Below, piece by piece: positions 5,466-5,690 of a stretch of 5,690 bases of DNA. Made by a program: the position numbers and the translations under genes. Within the stretch, counting starts at the first letter, position 1, and every line of letters starts with the position of its first letter. The stretch spans positions 1 to 5,690 of the forward strand of contig DFGB01000080.1 in NCBI GenBank assembly GCA_002371135.1. Reading direction: 5' to 3'. Origin of the DNA: Verrucomicrobia bacterium UBA3761 (lineage in GTDB: Bacteria; Verrucomicrobiota; Kiritimatiellia; RFP12; UBA1067). A model generated the notes under the pieces. That model did no database searches. It was given only the letters and a program-made list of their open reading frames with translations, and was not told the origin of the DNA.

Positions 5466-5507
5466 CATGCAATAGATTTTTATCGCAGAGACTTGAGAGT
5501 CGCAGAG
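5466..5507. repeat. CGCAGAG-type intergenic repeat, copy 1
   Basis: A 42-base copy beginning CATGCAATAGATTTTTATCG and ending in GAGTCGCAGAG. It matches 5557-5597 except for one substitution in the T-rich part and an altered middle octamer (CTTGAGAG instead of CGCAGAG, a one-base length difference). Confidence 0.75.
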
Positions 5508-5556
5508 TTTTCTTGGATTTTCGCATTTTTCACGAATCGAAAATTGAGATCACTAC

Positions 5557-5597
5557 CATGCAATAGGTTTTTATCGCAGAGACGCAGAGTCGCAGAG
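5557..5597. repeat. CGCAGAG-type intergenic repeat, copy 2
   Basis: A 41-base copy starting 91 bp after copy 1. Its second half is three head-to-tail 7-8-bp units: CGCAGAGA, CGCAGAGT, CGCAGAG. This copy looks intact, whereas the middle unit of copy 1 has decayed. Similar octamer strings are, from memory, frequent in spacers of several environmental bacterial phyla. Confidence 0.75.
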
Positions 5598-5690
5598 ATT
5601 ATGGATTTTGTTGGTGTTATTTCATATGCACAGCGCATAGTTCTTTCATTTTGGCTAAAGAGTGTGTTGATTTGACGTCTCATGAAAAAT

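Noticed and set aside
5480..5683. 67-codon minus-strand frame in the right-hand spacer
   Set aside because: It is built largely from the two CGCAGAG repeats and has no start context or family resemblance.
5682..5690. ATGAAAAAT at the window edge, a possible start of a divergent plus-strand gene (Met-Lys-Asn)
   Set aside because: Only three codons are visible and no ribosome binding site precedes it; cannot be supported here.
1..5690. tRNA, rRNA, riboswitch, transposase or defence system
   Set aside because: I saw no cloverleaf, conserved RNA core, DDE/serine/tyrosine recombinase motif or known defence domain in any frame.

Overview
This 5,690-bp window looks like chromosomal DNA from a GC-rich Gram-negative bacterium. 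It carries three genes, all on the minus strand, and two repeat-packed non-coding islands plus a more AT-rich right end. The Gram-negative reading rests on a lipid A-type acyltransferase and on a secreted hydrolase with a clear signal peptide. The protein style (tandem esterase-like hydrolase), intergenic CTAG arrays and CGCAGAG octamers recall PVC-group bacteria such as Kiritimatiellota, Lentisphaerota or Verrucomicrobiota. That placement is from memory and is only tentative.

Read in the direction of transcription (right to left): 5418-5690 is an AT-richer leader with two ~41-bp copies of a CGCAGAG-containing repeat and three CGATT motifs. Next is a complete M24-family Xaa-Pro peptidase (4386-5417). 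Its stop codon overlaps, as ATGA, the start of a 697-residue fusion protein (2296-4389) that joins an LpxL-like acyltransferase to a GT4 glycosyltransferase. A 97-bp spacer full of short repeats (2199-2295) follows, then a secreted protein made of two tandem alpha/beta-hydrolase domains (495-2198). The final ~494 bp (1-494) is non-coding. It is a mosaic of a G-quadruplex motif, a 9-bp CTAG array, many GC-rich hairpins and a perfect 105-bp direct repeat.

The peptidase and fusion protein are almost certainly co-transcribed and probably translationally coupled. The fusion would act at the inner membrane in outer-membrane glycolipid (lipid A/core) assembly. The peptidase is a housekeeping enzyme of peptide turnover with no obvious functional tie. 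The hydrolase may be read from the same transcript or have its own promoter; its substrate cannot be told from sequence, but an ester (for example acylated plant or algal glycan) fits the family.

The least ordinary things here are the composite repeat system shared by both islands that flank the hydrolase, the confinement of every CTAG tetranucleotide of the window to those islands, and the acyltransferase-glycosyltransferase fusion. I found no tRNA, rRNA, CRISPR array, transposase or defence system.
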